A stretch of 64,000 nucleotides of DNA from DASTSN01 sp035760665 (GTDB lineage: Bacteria; Bacteroidota; Bacteroidia; Chitinophagales; Chitinophagaceae): the NCBI GenBank assembly GCA_035760665.1, contig DASTSN010000013.1, positions 1-64,000 on the forward strand. The letters run 5' to 3'. The position numbers were made by a program, and so were the translations under genes. Below, piece by piece: positions 17,843 through 27,077 of the stretch (the stretch's first letter is position 1; the number at the start of each line of letters is the position of its first letter). Under the pieces are notes generated by a model. That model saw only the letters and a program-made list of their open reading frames with translations, had not been told where the DNA came from and made no database searches.

Positions 17843-19891
17843 ATGGCTGAACAATCCACGTTCAAACCCTTTGTGTCTCCGGAAACCAGGATGGCTGAAT
17901 TCACGATCAAGTCTGTACTTACCGGCGCAGCCTTTGGTATCATTTTCGGTGCTGCCACTGTATACCTGGCGCTGAAAGCCGGCCTGACGGTTTCTGCTTC
18001 AATCCCCATCGCTGTTATTGCAATCACCCTTGGCCGGAAATTTTTAAAAACCACCATTCTTGAAAATAATATTATTCAAACAACAGGATCGGCCGGAGAA
18101 AGTATTGCCGGGGGGGTTGTGTTTACGCTACCGGGTTTTTTATTCCTCAGCGAAAGCAGCAGCGCCAATTACTTTAATTATTTTACCATACTCATTCTTT
18201 CGATTTTCGGCGGCATCCTCGGTACGCTTATGATGATTCCACTGCGACGTTCACTCATTGTAAAAGAACATGGTGTGCTGCCCTACCCGGAAGGTACCGC
18301 CTGCGCCTCCGTGTTGAAAGCCGGGGAAAAAGGAGGCGATTTTTCCAAAACAGCTTTCCTTGGATTAGGATTTGCTTTTGCGTACGCTGTACTTCAAAAA
18401 ATTCTGCATGTGGTTGCCGAAGTGCCGGCCTTTATGACTAAGCAATCCCAGAAATTTTTTCCGTCTGCCCGTATCAGCGGGGAGATAACACCCGAATATA
18501 TGGGAGTGGGCTACATCATCGGGCCCAAAATTGCCGGTGTGCTGGTAGCCGGCAGTGTGCTCAGCTGGTTTGTGTTTATCCCGCTCCTGGCCTCGCTGGT
18601 GAATGCTGACATCATTGCTGCACAGTTAGTGAAGCTGGGCTATCTTGCCGACATTACAAAACCCGGCGGTCCCAGCGGCTGGGATCCTGTGACGCACAAC
18701 TTCGCCGACTGGTCTGATGCCATTTATCGTGCTTATGTGCGGCAGATTGGCGCCGGCGCTGTTGCAGCCGGTGGTTTTATTACGCTCATCAAAACCATTC
18801 CGACCATTATTTCATCTTTTAAAGGAAGCATTGGTTCGCTGAGGAAAGACGCATCTGTTTCACAGGAAACTATTTCCCGCACAGAAAAAGACCTTTCCAT
18901 CAAAATCGTGGGTATCGGTAGTGTGGTGCTTGTCTTATTAATGACCATCATGCCCAATGTACCAGGCGATACCGTTTGGAGCAAATTACTCCTGGGTGTG
19001 CTGGTGATCATCTTCGGTGCTTTCTTTGTGACCGTTTCATCCCGTATTGTTGGTATCATCGGTTCTTCAAACAATCCGATCAGTGGAATGACAATTGCTA
19101 CGCTGATGGGCACCTGCCTGGTTTTCATTTCGGTGGGCTGGACGGGCCATGCCTACGAACCCATGGCCCTTGTTGTCGGCGGCATGATCTGTATTGCAGC
19201 TGCTAACGCCGGCGCCACTTCGCAGGATTTGAAAACCGGTTATATTGTAGGTGCCACACCCCGCAACCAGCAGTTAGCATTGTTTGTAGGAGTAATTGTT
19301 TCGTCGCTTGCCATTGGTGCAACGGTGAAAATATTAGATACCCCGACGCAGGAAATGCTGCAGCAGGGTATTCACCACGCAATTGGCTCTGACAGGTATC
19401 CTGCACCACAGGGCACGCTGATGGCCACCCTGATAAAAGGTATCCTTTCGTTTAATCTTGACTGGCAGTTTGTACTCGTTGGTGCCTGTATTGCCATTGT
19501 AATGGAGCTTTGCGGGGTAAAAGCACTGTCTTTTGCCATCGGTATTTACCTGCCGCTCTCCACCACTTTACCCATTTTCATTGGCGGCGCCATCCGCGGT
19601 ATTGCCAGCTGGCGGGAGAAAAAGAAAAATAGTACAGTTAGCTCTGAAGAAGAAGATCTTGGCAAAGGCAATCTTTTTGCTACGGGTTTAGTGGCCGGTG
19701 GTGCAATTGCCGGCGTGATTGTGGCCTTTATGTCGGCAAGCGACAAACTCCGCAGCGGGCTGACAAAAATAAATCTGGAAGAAGGTATTACCCATACACT
19801 GGGCACTGAAGGCTACAAATGGCTGGGCGTTATCTTTTTTGCCGTAATGGGCCTGGTTCTTTACCGGGTGGCTGTGAGTAAAAGAGCCTGA
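17843..19891 (+). CDS. OPT-family oligopeptide transporter
   Basis: The 682-residue polytopic protein has about 14-16 hydrophobic segments. Recognisable OPT features include the early G-A-A-T-V-Y-L-A-L-K-A-G-L-T-V-S-A-S-I-P segment, the Q-T-T-G-S-A-G-E-S-I-A-G-G loop, and P-Y-P-E-G-T-A-C-A at about 148. The prokaryotic OPT family is proposed to carry oligopeptides or metal chelates; the substrate here is not known. The N-terminal segment F-K-P-F-V-S-P-E-T-R-M-A-E-F-T is typical of Bacteroidota members. It follows the POT transporter and ends before a convergent DUF1501 gene. Confidence 0.93.
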   Translation: MAEQSTFKPFVSPETRMAEFTIKSVLTGAAFGIIFGAATVYLALKAGLTVSASIPIAVIAITLGRKFLKTTILENNIIQTTGSAGESIAGGVVFTLPGFLFLSESSSANYFNYFTILILSIFGGILGTLMMIPLRRSLIVKEHGVLPYPEGTACASVLKAGEKGGDFSKTAFLGLGFAFAYAVLQKILHVVAEVPAFMTKQSQKFFPSARISGEITPEYMGVGYIIGPKIAGVLVAGSVLSWFVFIPLLASLVNADIIAAQLVKLGYLADITKPGGPSGWDPVTHNFADWSDAIYRAYVRQIGAGAVAAGGFITLIKTIPTIISSFKGSIGSLRKDASVSQETISRTEKDLSIKIVGIGSVVLVLLMTIMPNVPGDTVWSKLLLGVLVIIFGAFFVTVSSRIVGIIGSSNNPISGMTIATLMGTCLVFISVGWTGHAYEPMALVVGGMICIAAANAGATSQDLKTGYIVGATPRNQQLALFVGVIVSSLAIGATVKILDTPTQEMLQQGIHHAIGSDRYPAPQGTLMATLIKGILSFNLDWQFVLVGACIAIVMELCGVKALSFAIGIYLPLSTTLPIFIGGAIRGIASWREKKKNSTVSSEEEDLGKGNLFATGLVAGGAIAGVIVAFMSASDKLRSGLTKINLEEGITHTLGTEGYKWLGVIFFAVMGLVLYRVAVSKRA

Positions 19892-19917
19892 TCAAGTAGT
19901 TTACTGAATACAATAGC

Positions 19918-19945
19918 AGCCCGGGTATAACACCGGGCTCTTTTT
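19918..19945 (+). terminator. Intrinsic terminator after the OPT gene
   Basis: AGCCCGG (19918-19924) pairs with CCGGGCT (19933-19939), followed by C then T5. It lies between two convergent genes. Confidence 0.8.
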
Positions 19946-19961
19946 ATCTATAAAGTACGAA

Positions 19962-21161
19962 TCAGATAAAATCCACAGGCGCATATTGTTTACCAAGGAT
20001 TGCCTTGTCATCTGCCTGCAGCCAGTTTTTTAACACAGAAGCATATACGCTTTTAAAGTCCACTTTGTATTTCAGGTCACCTTCGTCAAGGTTAGCTAAA
20101 TCCGGCATGGCATTGAGTAAACCCTGGCGACGCAATCCGCCTCCCACAAAAAACATGTTGTTAGCTGTGCCATGATCCGTTCCGCCACTGGCGTTTTGCT
20201 GCACCCGCCGTCCAAATTCGGAGAAGGTAAAAAGCAACACATCTTCGAAACGATGATTGCTTTTCAAATCATTAGTAAATACACGAATGGCATCGTTCAA
20301 TTCGGTAAACAAGCGCTGTTGCTGCATCTGCTGGTTTACATGTGTGTCGAAACTACCCAGCGAGAGATAATATAGTTTTGTATTGATATCGGAAAAGATA
20401 AGGGAGGCAATAGTTTTAAGATTTTGACCGATCTCTGTTTTCGGATAAGCCGCAGCGGAAGGATGCAAACGGCTTTTTTCAAAAATATAATTTGCAGAAG
20501 AAAGAGTTTCGGCCATTGTTTTGTACAAATAGTCTACCGGTGTTTCGCCAGACAGGCTCTGATGATGCTGCAGGAGCGCTTTAAAATATCGTTCGTTGCT
20601 GGTACCAAAGAGGCGCTTCGGATCCCGCATGGCAATTGCTTTTGATTCATTTCCCTTCAGTGCCAGGCTCAGCACATCATCCACTTCCAGCGCAAAAGTT
20701 GGCCGGTCACAACCGTTGCATTGTGCATCGAGATAGCGTCCAATCCAGCCCGTTGTTAAAAAAGTACTGCTCTCGCTGCCGGTTTGCCAGATATCCATAC
20801 TGCGGAAATGTGACCTGTCTGGATTGGGATAACCCACTGCATTTAACACACCTAGCTCCCCGTTATCGAATAATTCTTTGAAAGCTGTCAGCGCCGGATG
20901 TAATCCCGCTTCATCGGTCAGCTGCAACGATTTTTCTTTTTCGATACCAAGATGTGGCCGCGACCGGTAGTAGATGTCATTTTGCACCGGGATGACGGTG
21001 TTCAATCCATCATTCCCTCCGCTCAATTGCAGTACCACTACCACTTTATTTCCTGGCGGTACAAGATTTCTTGTTTCAAATGCTTTCAAAAACTTTGGCA
21101 CCAGGAATGAAGCCGTCGCCAATGAACCGATTTGTAAAAATTCTTTTCGTTTAATGACCAT
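19962..21161 (-). CDS. DUF1501 family secreted protein
   Basis: The roughly 399-residue protein belongs to DUF1501, a sulfatase/phosphatase-like fold family in which members are usually exported. The N-terminus K-R-K-E-F-L-Q-I-G-S-L-A-T-A-S-F resembles a Tat-like signal without a full twin-arginine. Family features include L-Q-L-S-G-G-N-D-G-L-N-T-V-I-P, R-S-H-F-R-S-M-D-I-W-Q-T-G and E-F-G-R-R-V (F-S-E-F-G-R-R), then G-G-T-D-H-G-T. The start at 21161 is preferred over one 6 codons upstream. It lies 21 bases downstream of a DUF1800 gene, its habitual partner. The biochemical role is not established. Confidence 0.9.
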   Translation of the reverse strand: MVIKRKEFLQIGSLATASFLVPKFLKAFETRNLVPPGNKVVVVLQLSGGNDGLNTVIPVQNDIYYRSRPHLGIEKEKSLQLTDEAGLHPALTAFKELFDNGELGVLNAVGYPNPDRSHFRSMDIWQTGSESSTFLTTGWIGRYLDAQCNGCDRPTFALEVDDVLSLALKGNESKAIAMRDPKRLFGTSNERYFKALLQHHQSLSGETPVDYLYKTMAETLSSANYIFEKSRLHPSAAAYPKTEIGQNLKTIASLIFSDINTKLYYLSLGSFDTHVNQQMQQQRLFTELNDAIRVFTNDLKSNHRFEDVLLFTFSEFGRRVQQNASGGTDHGTANNMFFVGGGLRRQGLLNAMPDLANLDEGDLKYKVDFKSVYASVLKNWLQADDKAILGKQYAPVDFI

Positions 21162-21182
21162 CTTTCTGGATTTAAGCATGAA

Positions 21183-22658
21183 TCAGCATAACTGGTATTC
21201 CGGTGTACTCATCAGCTGAATGGTAGCTGTTTTTACCAGGATATCCCGGTTACTTTCGTCGCTGAATTGTTTGATCACTTCAGCATTGACGCCTGTTTTT
21301 GTCTGTAATAAAACAGCGCTGATGCCATCGATCAGTTTTTCCCGCGGAGTATTCTCAAAATTTTTTATGTAAACAGGCCAGTCAATTTCGGCATTGATAG
21401 CTTTACCCCCACTGCCGCCGGCTCTCATTTTATTCCATCCTTGACGACTACTTATATTGTCATCTTTACGGCCCATCATCTGGTCGTCGTCCGATTTAGG
21501 CGTTACATTTAATTCATCTGTATCATTGATCAACTGCGGCAGTCGCATCCGCATCATCAGTGTGGAGCTGTCGATCCAGGCCCTGCCTCCCGGCCAGCCT
21601 GCTACGTTAGGCGGGTAAAAAAGTAGTTGTCCCAGCACCCGCTGCACAATCAGTAAGGCCTCCTCGTTTTGCAGTTTCATGGGCAGTATGCGCTGCAGGC
21701 CGGCAATCAACTCAACCGGTGATTTAATTTTACAACCAATATTTTTTTCGTCATAAAACCAGTCGCTGGTAAAAACAACCTGCATTAACCGGGAAATGTC
21801 ATAATCATTTTTATAAAAAAAATCTGCCAGCCAGGCTACCTTGTCTTCATCCACCTGTTCGTTTACAAAAAAGCGATAAATCTTCCGGCAAATAAACTGT
21901 GCCGTTTGCGGTTTATCCAGTATCATTTCGAGCACATCATCGCCATCAAAATTTCCTGTTTTAGCTAAAAAGGTCTTGCTGTTATCATCGTGCTGAAACT
22001 TTCTGAAAACAAATTCTCCTTTGATATTAGCTCCCCAGCCGGTAAAAGCCCTGGCCGCTTCCTTAACATCCTGTTCGGAATAATGGCCGCGGCCGAGCGT
22101 GAAAAGCTCCATAACCTCCCGGGCGAAATTTTCATTAGGATGATCCTTCCGGTTTTGGTTATTGTTTAAAAAATTCAGCATGGCGGCCGTTTTTGACACT
22201 TCATGCAGCAAATCCCTGAAGTTGCCAAGCGCATTACGCCGGATTACATCGAGTAATTGTTGTTGAAAAAAAACATTCAGGTTGCGGCAGGCGAAATGAC
22301 CATGCCAGAAAAAAGCCATTTTTTCCCTCAGTTGTGCATCACTGCCGGTCATTTCGTTGAGCCAGTAAAGATTCAGGTTACGAACAGCTTCCCTGTTTTT
22401 CTGCTGGATCATTTTCTTTTCTTCTTTCGGCAGTTCTTTTTTTTGCTGGCGACCCAGTTCCTGGAATCCCATCACCAATCCTTTCAGGTAATCATCGGCC
22501 ACATCAATATAAACAGGTTTTTTAGCTGAAGCCTTTTGCAGGGCTTTGTATAACTCATTGGGGGTAACCGCCGACAGATCGGGTATTTGTGCTGCGGCAG
22601 GACCAAATCCTGCTCTCCACATCAGGTGCTGGTTTTTCAGCTGGTGACTTACGGCCAT
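21183..22658 (-). CDS. DUF1800 family protein
   Basis: The protein (about 491 residues from the ATG at 22658) contains the DUF1800 pattern: an early H-L-M-W-R-A-G-F-G, a central A-F-F-W-H-G-H-F, N-E-N-F-A-R-E-V-M-E-L-F-T-L-G-R-G-H-Y and later N-V-A-G-W-P-G-G. The upstream in-frame extension is not similar to anything in the family. DUF1800 and DUF1501 genes nearly always occur together, which suggests a joint function, proposed by others to involve secreted material but not proven. No signal peptide is clear. Confidence 0.9.
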   Translation of the reverse strand: MAVSHQLKNQHLMWRAGFGPAAAQIPDLSAVTPNELYKALQKASAKKPVYIDVADDYLKGLVMGFQELGRQQKKELPKEEKKMIQQKNREAVRNLNLYWLNEMTGSDAQLREKMAFFWHGHFACRNLNVFFQQQLLDVIRRNALGNFRDLLHEVSKTAAMLNFLNNNQNRKDHPNENFAREVMELFTLGRGHYSEQDVKEAARAFTGWGANIKGEFVFRKFQHDDNSKTFLAKTGNFDGDDVLEMILDKPQTAQFICRKIYRFFVNEQVDEDKVAWLADFFYKNDYDISRLMQVVFTSDWFYDEKNIGCKIKSPVELIAGLQRILPMKLQNEEALLIVQRVLGQLLFYPPNVAGWPGGRAWIDSSTLMMRMRLPQLINDTDELNVTPKSDDDQMMGRKDDNISSRQGWNKMRAGGSGGKAINAEIDWPVYIKNFENTPREKLIDGISAVLLQTKTGVNAEVIKQFSDESNRDILVKTATIQLMSTPEYQLC

Positions 22659-22753
22659 GAAAAAGATTTCGTTCTGAGACTGCAGATTGGCAAAAAAGTT
22701 TAAGCCTGCTATTTTATAACAGGATAATGCTAATTTAGGCAACGGTATTTCTC

Positions 22754-22761
22754 TAACTTTG
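22754..22761 (+). promoter_or_regulatory. -7 promoter element of alkB
   Basis: TAACTTTG matches TAnnTTTG exactly and ends 19 bases before the alkB ATG. It lies in the 122-base divergent spacer with the DUF1800 gene. Confidence 0.6.
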
Positions 22762-22780
22762 AATAGACGAAAAAAGCCAT

Positions 22781-23827
22781 ATGAACATACGGGCATTCAA
22801 GTACCTTTCTCCACTCATACTTTATATCGGGGCATTTCATTCGTTCGGTACCCATGGATGGACAATTTGGCTACCGCTGCTGTATGCCTGGGTAATGATT
22901 CCATTGGCAGAACTGCTGATAAAGCCTAATGCGGCCAATATGAGTACAGCAGAAGAAGAACTGGCTAAAGCCGATAAAGCCTATGATATCATTCTCTACC
23001 TCGTAGTGATAGCCCAGTATGCAGCACTTATTTACTTTCTTTATTCAATGAAAAATGACCGGCTGCAATGGTACGAGGTGGTTGGACGTATCTGGGTCAT
23101 GGGCCTGCTTTGCGGCACATTTGGTATTAATGTAGGCCACGAACTGGGACACCGTGTCAACAAGTTTGAGCAATTTCTGGCAAAATTGCTGTTACTTACT
23201 TCATTATACATGCATTTTTTTATTGAACATAACAGAGGGCATCACAAGCGGGTAGCAACGCCAGATGACCCCAGCAGTGCCCGCTACGGTGAATGGATTT
23301 ATGCCTTTTATTTCAGAACAATTTTTTTCAGTTATCTCAGTGCCTGGCATATCGCCAACCGGGACGTACGGAAAAAAGGGTACAAACTTTTTTCCTGGCA
23401 CAATGAAATGATCCGTTTTCATACCGTTGAGTCATTATTTGTAATCATGATTTTACTTGCTTTTGGGTGGCAGGTTACATTGTATTTTCTCGCAGCAGCA
23501 ATGATCGGCATCCTGCTGCTGGAAACTGTAAATTACATAGAGCATTACGGGCTTCAACGGAGAGAAATTGCTGAAGGAAAGTACGAACGGGCGATGCCCG
23601 CGCATAGCTGGAACAGTGATCATGTCATTGGCCGGCTTATGCTTTTTGAACTGAGCCGCCACAGCGATCACCACTATCTTGCCAGTCGTAAATACCAGGT
23701 GTTGCGCCATCACGATAACGCCCCGCAAATGCCAACAGGATACCCTGGGATGATGCTCCTTTCACTCATTCCGCCTGCCTGGTTTTATGTAATGAACAGG
23801 AAAATAAAAAAACTCGCTGTTCACTAA
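22781..23827 (+). CDS. alkB: Alkane 1-monooxygenase (AlkB-type integral membrane hydroxylase)
   Basis: AlkB hydroxylates terminal carbons of alkanes or related chains with a di-iron centre, using electrons from rubredoxin. The 348-residue protein has about six membrane segments and the full histidine set: H-E-L-G-H (120-124), E-H-N-R-G-H-H-K-R-V-A-T-P-D-D-P (149-164), N-Y-I-E-H-Y-G-L-Q-R (251-260) and R-H-S-D-H-H (293-298). These match the alkane hydroxylase pattern rather than the fatty acid desaturase pattern. No rubredoxin gene lies nearby. The true substrate in this organism is uncertain. Confidence 0.92.
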   Translation: MNIRAFKYLSPLILYIGAFHSFGTHGWTIWLPLLYAWVMIPLAELLIKPNAANMSTAEEELAKADKAYDIILYLVVIAQYAALIYFLYSMKNDRLQWYEVVGRIWVMGLLCGTFGINVGHELGHRVNKFEQFLAKLLLLTSLYMHFFIEHNRGHHKRVATPDDPSSARYGEWIYAFYFRTIFFSYLSAWHIANRDVRKKGYKLFSWHNEMIRFHTVESLFVIMILLAFGWQVTLYFLAAAMIGILLLETVNYIEHYGLQRREIAEGKYERAMPAHSWNSDHVIGRLMLFELSRHSDHHYLASRKYQVLRHHDNAPQMPTGYPGMMLLSLIPPAWFYVMNRKIKKLAVH

Positions 23828-23828
23828 A

Positions 23829-24902
23829 TCATTCCCTTTCTTTGAGCCGCATAAACAAAACGTTTAGCAGTTCATTACCTGCTGGCGGGGTTTTCGTAAA
23901 CCTGGGATCCTGCTGAATATACTTGATGCGGGTATCTAGGTCGGGATGACTGCTCATCCACTCCGATGTGGCAGCGCCTGGCTCTCGCTTCAACATGGAA
24001 AACAGTTGTACAAAACCATTGCAATCTATTTTTTGTTCTGCCAGGATGGCCAAACCATTCAAATCAGCTTCTTTTTCAAGACTTCTACTGTATGACAGGC
24101 TTTTTAACTGATCGGCATTGCGGACAATCGATGCGGCAATACTGTTTACGTTTCCCAGGAAAACCGATAAAAAAGCAGCATCGCCCGCCTGCCGGAATAA
24201 AGCCCTGGTTGTATGTTTGTTATGAACGTGTGTAAACTCATGCGCCAGCAAAGCAGCCAATTCTGTATAATTATCTAATTGATCCAGCATTTTATCGTAG
24301 ATTATTATGTGGCCGCCAGGCATGGCAAATGCATTTAAAATATCTCCTTTCACCACACTCACCTGAATGTTGTAGGGAGTTTTGATATGCATTTCATGAA
24401 AAAATTCATTGACCAGTGTTGTCCGGTGTTGGTTAATGACGAAACCCGTTTTCATAGCATCATACATCCGTTCACCGAGATTTTCTTCATAAGAAACGGG
24501 CACTTTTGCAGCCAGCCGTTCTGCTAATGCCGGTACTATCCAAAAGTATCCTGCCAATGCAAGAACGGCAATGCCTGCCAGCACCCGCAGCAAGGGCCAC
24601 GCCTGCACAAATGCTTTCAAAAATTTATGTTGAGGCTGCTTCGCTAGTTGTTGTTGTAATTCCTTAGCAAACCCAGTCGATGCAACTTCGAGCTTGTGAA
24701 CGGGGTAACCATCATAACTGATTACAGATACTCCAAAGTTCCCGGATTGATCTTGCCGTAGTTCATCATAGTACCAGTATACTTTACGGTCTTCATCTAA
24801 TGCAGTTTTAATATGGATTGCTAACCGGTCTTTCTGCAATTCTACCATGGCTGGCAGACCCTCATCGTCATTGAGATAATATTTACCTGCGTAAGTACTC
24901 AC
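23829..24902 (-). CDS. M48-family metalloprotease (membrane)
   Basis: The protein has the zinc protease motif H-E-F-T-H-V-H-N-K-H, with E-K-E-A-D-L-N-G as the third-ligand helix, as in the M48 (HtpX/Oma1/BepA-like) family. An N-terminal domain of about 80 residues (Y-A-G-K-Y-Y, then beta-rich) precedes a membrane helix at about residues 105-130, and the protease domain follows. The earliest in-frame start (TTG at 24926) lies inside the terminator hairpin of the upstream cytochrome gene, so the GTG at 24902 is preferred, giving 357 residues. It likely acts in envelope quality control. Its stop codon is one base from that of alkB. Confidence 0.86.
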   Translation of the reverse strand: MSTYAGKYYLNDDEGLPAMVELQKDRLAIHIKTALDEDRKVYWYYDELRQDQSGNFGVSVISYDGYPVHKLEVASTGFAKELQQQLAKQPQHKFLKAFVQAWPLLRVLAGIAVLALAGYFWIVPALAERLAAKVPVSYEENLGERMYDAMKTGFVINQHRTTLVNEFFHEMHIKTPYNIQVSVVKGDILNAFAMPGGHIIIYDKMLDQLDNYTELAALLAHEFTHVHNKHTTRALFRQAGDAAFLSVFLGNVNSIAASIVRNADQLKSLSYSRSLEKEADLNGLAILAEQKIDCNGFVQLFSMLKREPGAATSEWMSSHPDLDTRIKYIQQDPRFTKTPPAGNELLNVLFMRLKERE

Positions 24903-24914
24903 CGGGCAAATATA

Positions 24915-24949
24915 AAAAGGAAGCAACGCTTTAACAGCTGCTTCCTTTT
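24915..24949 (-). terminator. Intrinsic terminator after the cytochrome c gene
   Basis: A perfect 11-bp stem (AAAAGGAAGCA at 24915-24925 with TGCTTCCTTTT at 24939-24949) is followed on the minus strand by a T-run. It ends the serS-cytochrome transcript and decides against the TTG start of the M48 gene. Confidence 0.85.
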
Positions 24950-24973
24950 ACACTATCTTAGTGATGAAGTAGA

Positions 24974-25303
24974 TTATTGTTTGGCATTGGCCAGTACATA
25001 CGCCATCACCTGCTTTGTCTGGTCGTCTGTAAGTTTTGCCTTGGGAGCCATGCTTTTTAATATTCCATTCCACTGCTGCGCAGTAAAATCGGCTGGATTT
25101 TTCAGTGCATGACATTTGTTGCATTTCTCACTAAACACTGTTTTTCCCTGCTCCACCAAAGCGCCGGCTGTAGCATCTGCTGTTGGCTGGGTAGTTTGGG
25201 AGGACTGGTCAGTTTGCAAGACTGTTTTTTCCGGTACTGTTTTTTTGTGACATGCCAGCATAAATACAGCGGCTGTAAGGGATAACAAAATAGTTTTCTT
25301 CAT
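24974..25303 (-). CDS. Small c-type cytochrome lipoprotein
   Basis: The 109-residue protein begins with a lipoprotein signal peptide (F-M-L-A-C, lipidated C18). A low-complexity Thr/Gln/Ala linker (about 25-48) is followed by a mono-heme cytochrome domain with C-N-K-C-H (61-65) and a likely Met axial ligand in K-S-M-A-P-K (M86). It would be anchored to a membrane in the periplasm and carry one electron; the partner is unknown. It lies 35 bases downstream of serS. Confidence 0.9.
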   Translation of the reverse strand: MKKTILLSLTAAVFMLACHKKTVPEKTVLQTDQSSQTTQPTADATAGALVEQGKTVFSEKCNKCHALKNPADFTAQQWNGILKSMAPKAKLTDDQTKQVMAYVLANAKQ

Positions 25304-25338
25304 TTTTTATTTTAGTTTAAAAATTGAATTTACAGCTT

Positions 25339-26610
25339 TTATGAAATCAATGTTGCACCAACGTATTTTTCTAGCACAAGCGGCAGCTTAATGCCTTCGA
25401 TGGTCTGGTTATTTTCCAGCAAGCAAGCCACTATCCGGGGCAGGGCCAATGAACTGCCGTTCAGTGAATGAAGGAGTTGGGGTTTACCACCGCCATCCCG
25501 GAAGCGGATCTTCATCCGGTTGGTCTGAAAGGTTTCAAAATTAGAGACAGAGCTTACCTCCAGCCATTTATCTTGCGCAGCGCTGTACACCTCAAAATCG
25601 TACGTCAAGGCTGAGGCAAAACTCATATCACCGCCACACAATTTTAAAATTCGGTAAGGCAGGTTCAGCGTTTGCAATAGTTTCTCGACGTGATTCACCA
25701 TTTCTTCCAGTACCTCGTAGCTTTTAGCAGGATGGACCAACTGTACAATCTCAACTTTGTCAAACTGGTGAACCCGGTTCAAACCACGTACATCTTTACC
25801 GTAGCTGCCTGCTTCCCGCCTGAAACAAGGCGTATAAGCCGTCATTTTAACCGGCAGATCCGTATCTTTTACAATCTCATCCCGATAAATATTGGTTACC
25901 GGCACTTCTGCTGTTGGAATGAGATAATATTTATCTTCTGTGGCAAAATACATTTGACCTTCCTTATCCGGTAGCTGCCCGGTGCCGTAAGCACTGGCCT
26001 CGTTCACCATTAACGGGGGGAGGTATTCTGTGTAACCCGCTGCGGTGTTATACTCCAAAAAATATTGTATTAACCCTCTTTGCAGGCGGGCCCCTTTATT
26101 CTTATAAACTGGAAAACCACTACCGGTTAATTTATTGCCCAGTTCAAAATCTATCAGGTCGTATTTTTTTGCCAGTTCCCAGTGGGGTACCGCCCCTGCA
26201 GGCAGTTGTGGTTTTTGCCCACCCTCACGCACCACCACATTATCTGCCGGGCTTTTACCAGCAGGTACTTTTTCTGAGGGCAGGTTGGGCAATTTTACCA
26301 GTTCGTCGTGCAGTTGCTGCTCTATGGTTCCAAGCTTTTCGGTAATAGGCTGCAGCGTTGCCTTTAAATCAGTCACCAGTTTCTTGTTTGCTTCCGCCTC
26401 TTCTTTTTGTCCTTTGGCCATCAGCTGACCTATTTCTTTGGAAAGGCTGTTAACCTTTGCCTGGGTATTATCAAAATCAAGTTGTAATTTTTTCCGTTCA
26501 TCATCCAGCGATAAGATCGTATCCACCAAGTTTAAATCCACAAAATTTTTAATAGCCAGGCGTTCTTTTACCCAGGCCGGATTTTGACGTAATACCTGTA
26601 ACTGCAGCAT
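25339..26610 (-). CDS. serS: Seryl-tRNA synthetase
   Basis: SerRS charges tRNA-Ser (and tRNA-Sec) with serine. The 423-residue protein has the N-terminal long coiled-coil arm (about 30-100, K/E/Q rich) that grips the tRNA, and a class II catalytic core with motif 2 around F-R-R-E-A-G-S-Y-G-K-D (about 263-273) and motif 3 near G-S-S-L-A-L-P-R (about 386-393). A TAnnTTTG element with a TTG 19 bases upstream precedes it. Confidence 0.97.
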   Translation of the reverse strand: MLQLQVLRQNPAWVKERLAIKNFVDLNLVDTILSLDDERKKLQLDFDNTQAKVNSLSKEIGQLMAKGQKEEAEANKKLVTDLKATLQPITEKLGTIEQQLHDELVKLPNLPSEKVPAGKSPADNVVVREGGQKPQLPAGAVPHWELAKKYDLIDFELGNKLTGSGFPVYKNKGARLQRGLIQYFLEYNTAAGYTEYLPPLMVNEASAYGTGQLPDKEGQMYFATEDKYYLIPTAEVPVTNIYRDEIVKDTDLPVKMTAYTPCFRREAGSYGKDVRGLNRVHQFDKVEIVQLVHPAKSYEVLEEMVNHVEKLLQTLNLPYRILKLCGGDMSFASALTYDFEVYSAAQDKWLEVSSVSNFETFQTNRMKIRFRDGGGKPQLLHSLNGSSLALPRIVACLLENNQTIEGIKLPLVLEKYVGATLIS

Positions 26611-26627
26611 GTTTCATCAATTTGGCG

Positions 26628-26657
26628 CAAAGGTAGTTTTTGAGTGAACACCGGCAA
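26628..26657 (-). promoter_or_regulatory. Promoter of serS (-33 and -7 elements)
   Basis: On the minus strand TTG (26657-26655), a 19-base spacer and TACCTTTG (26635-26628) match the Bacteroidota promoter consensus. It lies 17 bases before the serS ATG. This is the best two-part match in the window. Confidence 0.75.
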
Positions 26658-26694
26658 TGAAATTGATTGTATACATTAGTAAAAAATTATTATT

Positions 26695-27030
26695 ATGATT
26701 TCTGAATCAATGGTCACTACCAATATCGAATTAAACGGCTACAAGGTTGCTTCGTCACTGGGAGTCGTTCGCGGTATTACTGTTCGCTCACGCAGCCTGC
26801 TGGGAAATATCGCCGGGGGATTTCAAACACTTTTTGGCGGAAAAATTTCTATTTATGTAGAGCTGTGCGAACGTACAAGAGAAGAAGCATTCCGGCTTAT
26901 GTTGCAACATGCCGAGGAACGTGGCGCCAATGCTGTTATCAACATGCGCTACGATGCCAACGAAGTGCTCGATGGCGTAACCGAAGTGCTGGCCTACGGC
27001 ACCGCTGTGATTGTGGAGAAAACAGCCTGA
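26695..27030 (+). CDS. YbjQ-family (UPF0145) protein
   Basis: The 111-residue protein has the YbjQ/UPF0145 domain pattern: an early T-N-I-E-L-N-G-Y-K-V, then G-V-V-R-G-I-T-V-R-S-R-S, then A-R-x-x-A with a conserved N-A-V-I-N-M-R-Y-D-A segment and a final A-Y-G-T-A-V. Members form pentameric assemblies and are sometimes called heavy-metal-binding, but the function is not established. It is divergent from serS and 47 bases upstream of a small hypothetical gene. Confidence 0.87.
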   Translation: MISESMVTTNIELNGYKVASSLGVVRGITVRSRSLLGNIAGGFQTLFGGKISIYVELCERTREEAFRLMLQHAEERGANAVINMRYDANEVLDGVTEVLAYGTAVIVEKTA

Positions 27031-27077
27031 AAAAGCCAAGCCCCTTTTGCTGTACAAACTGGTAGTATCTTCGCGCT

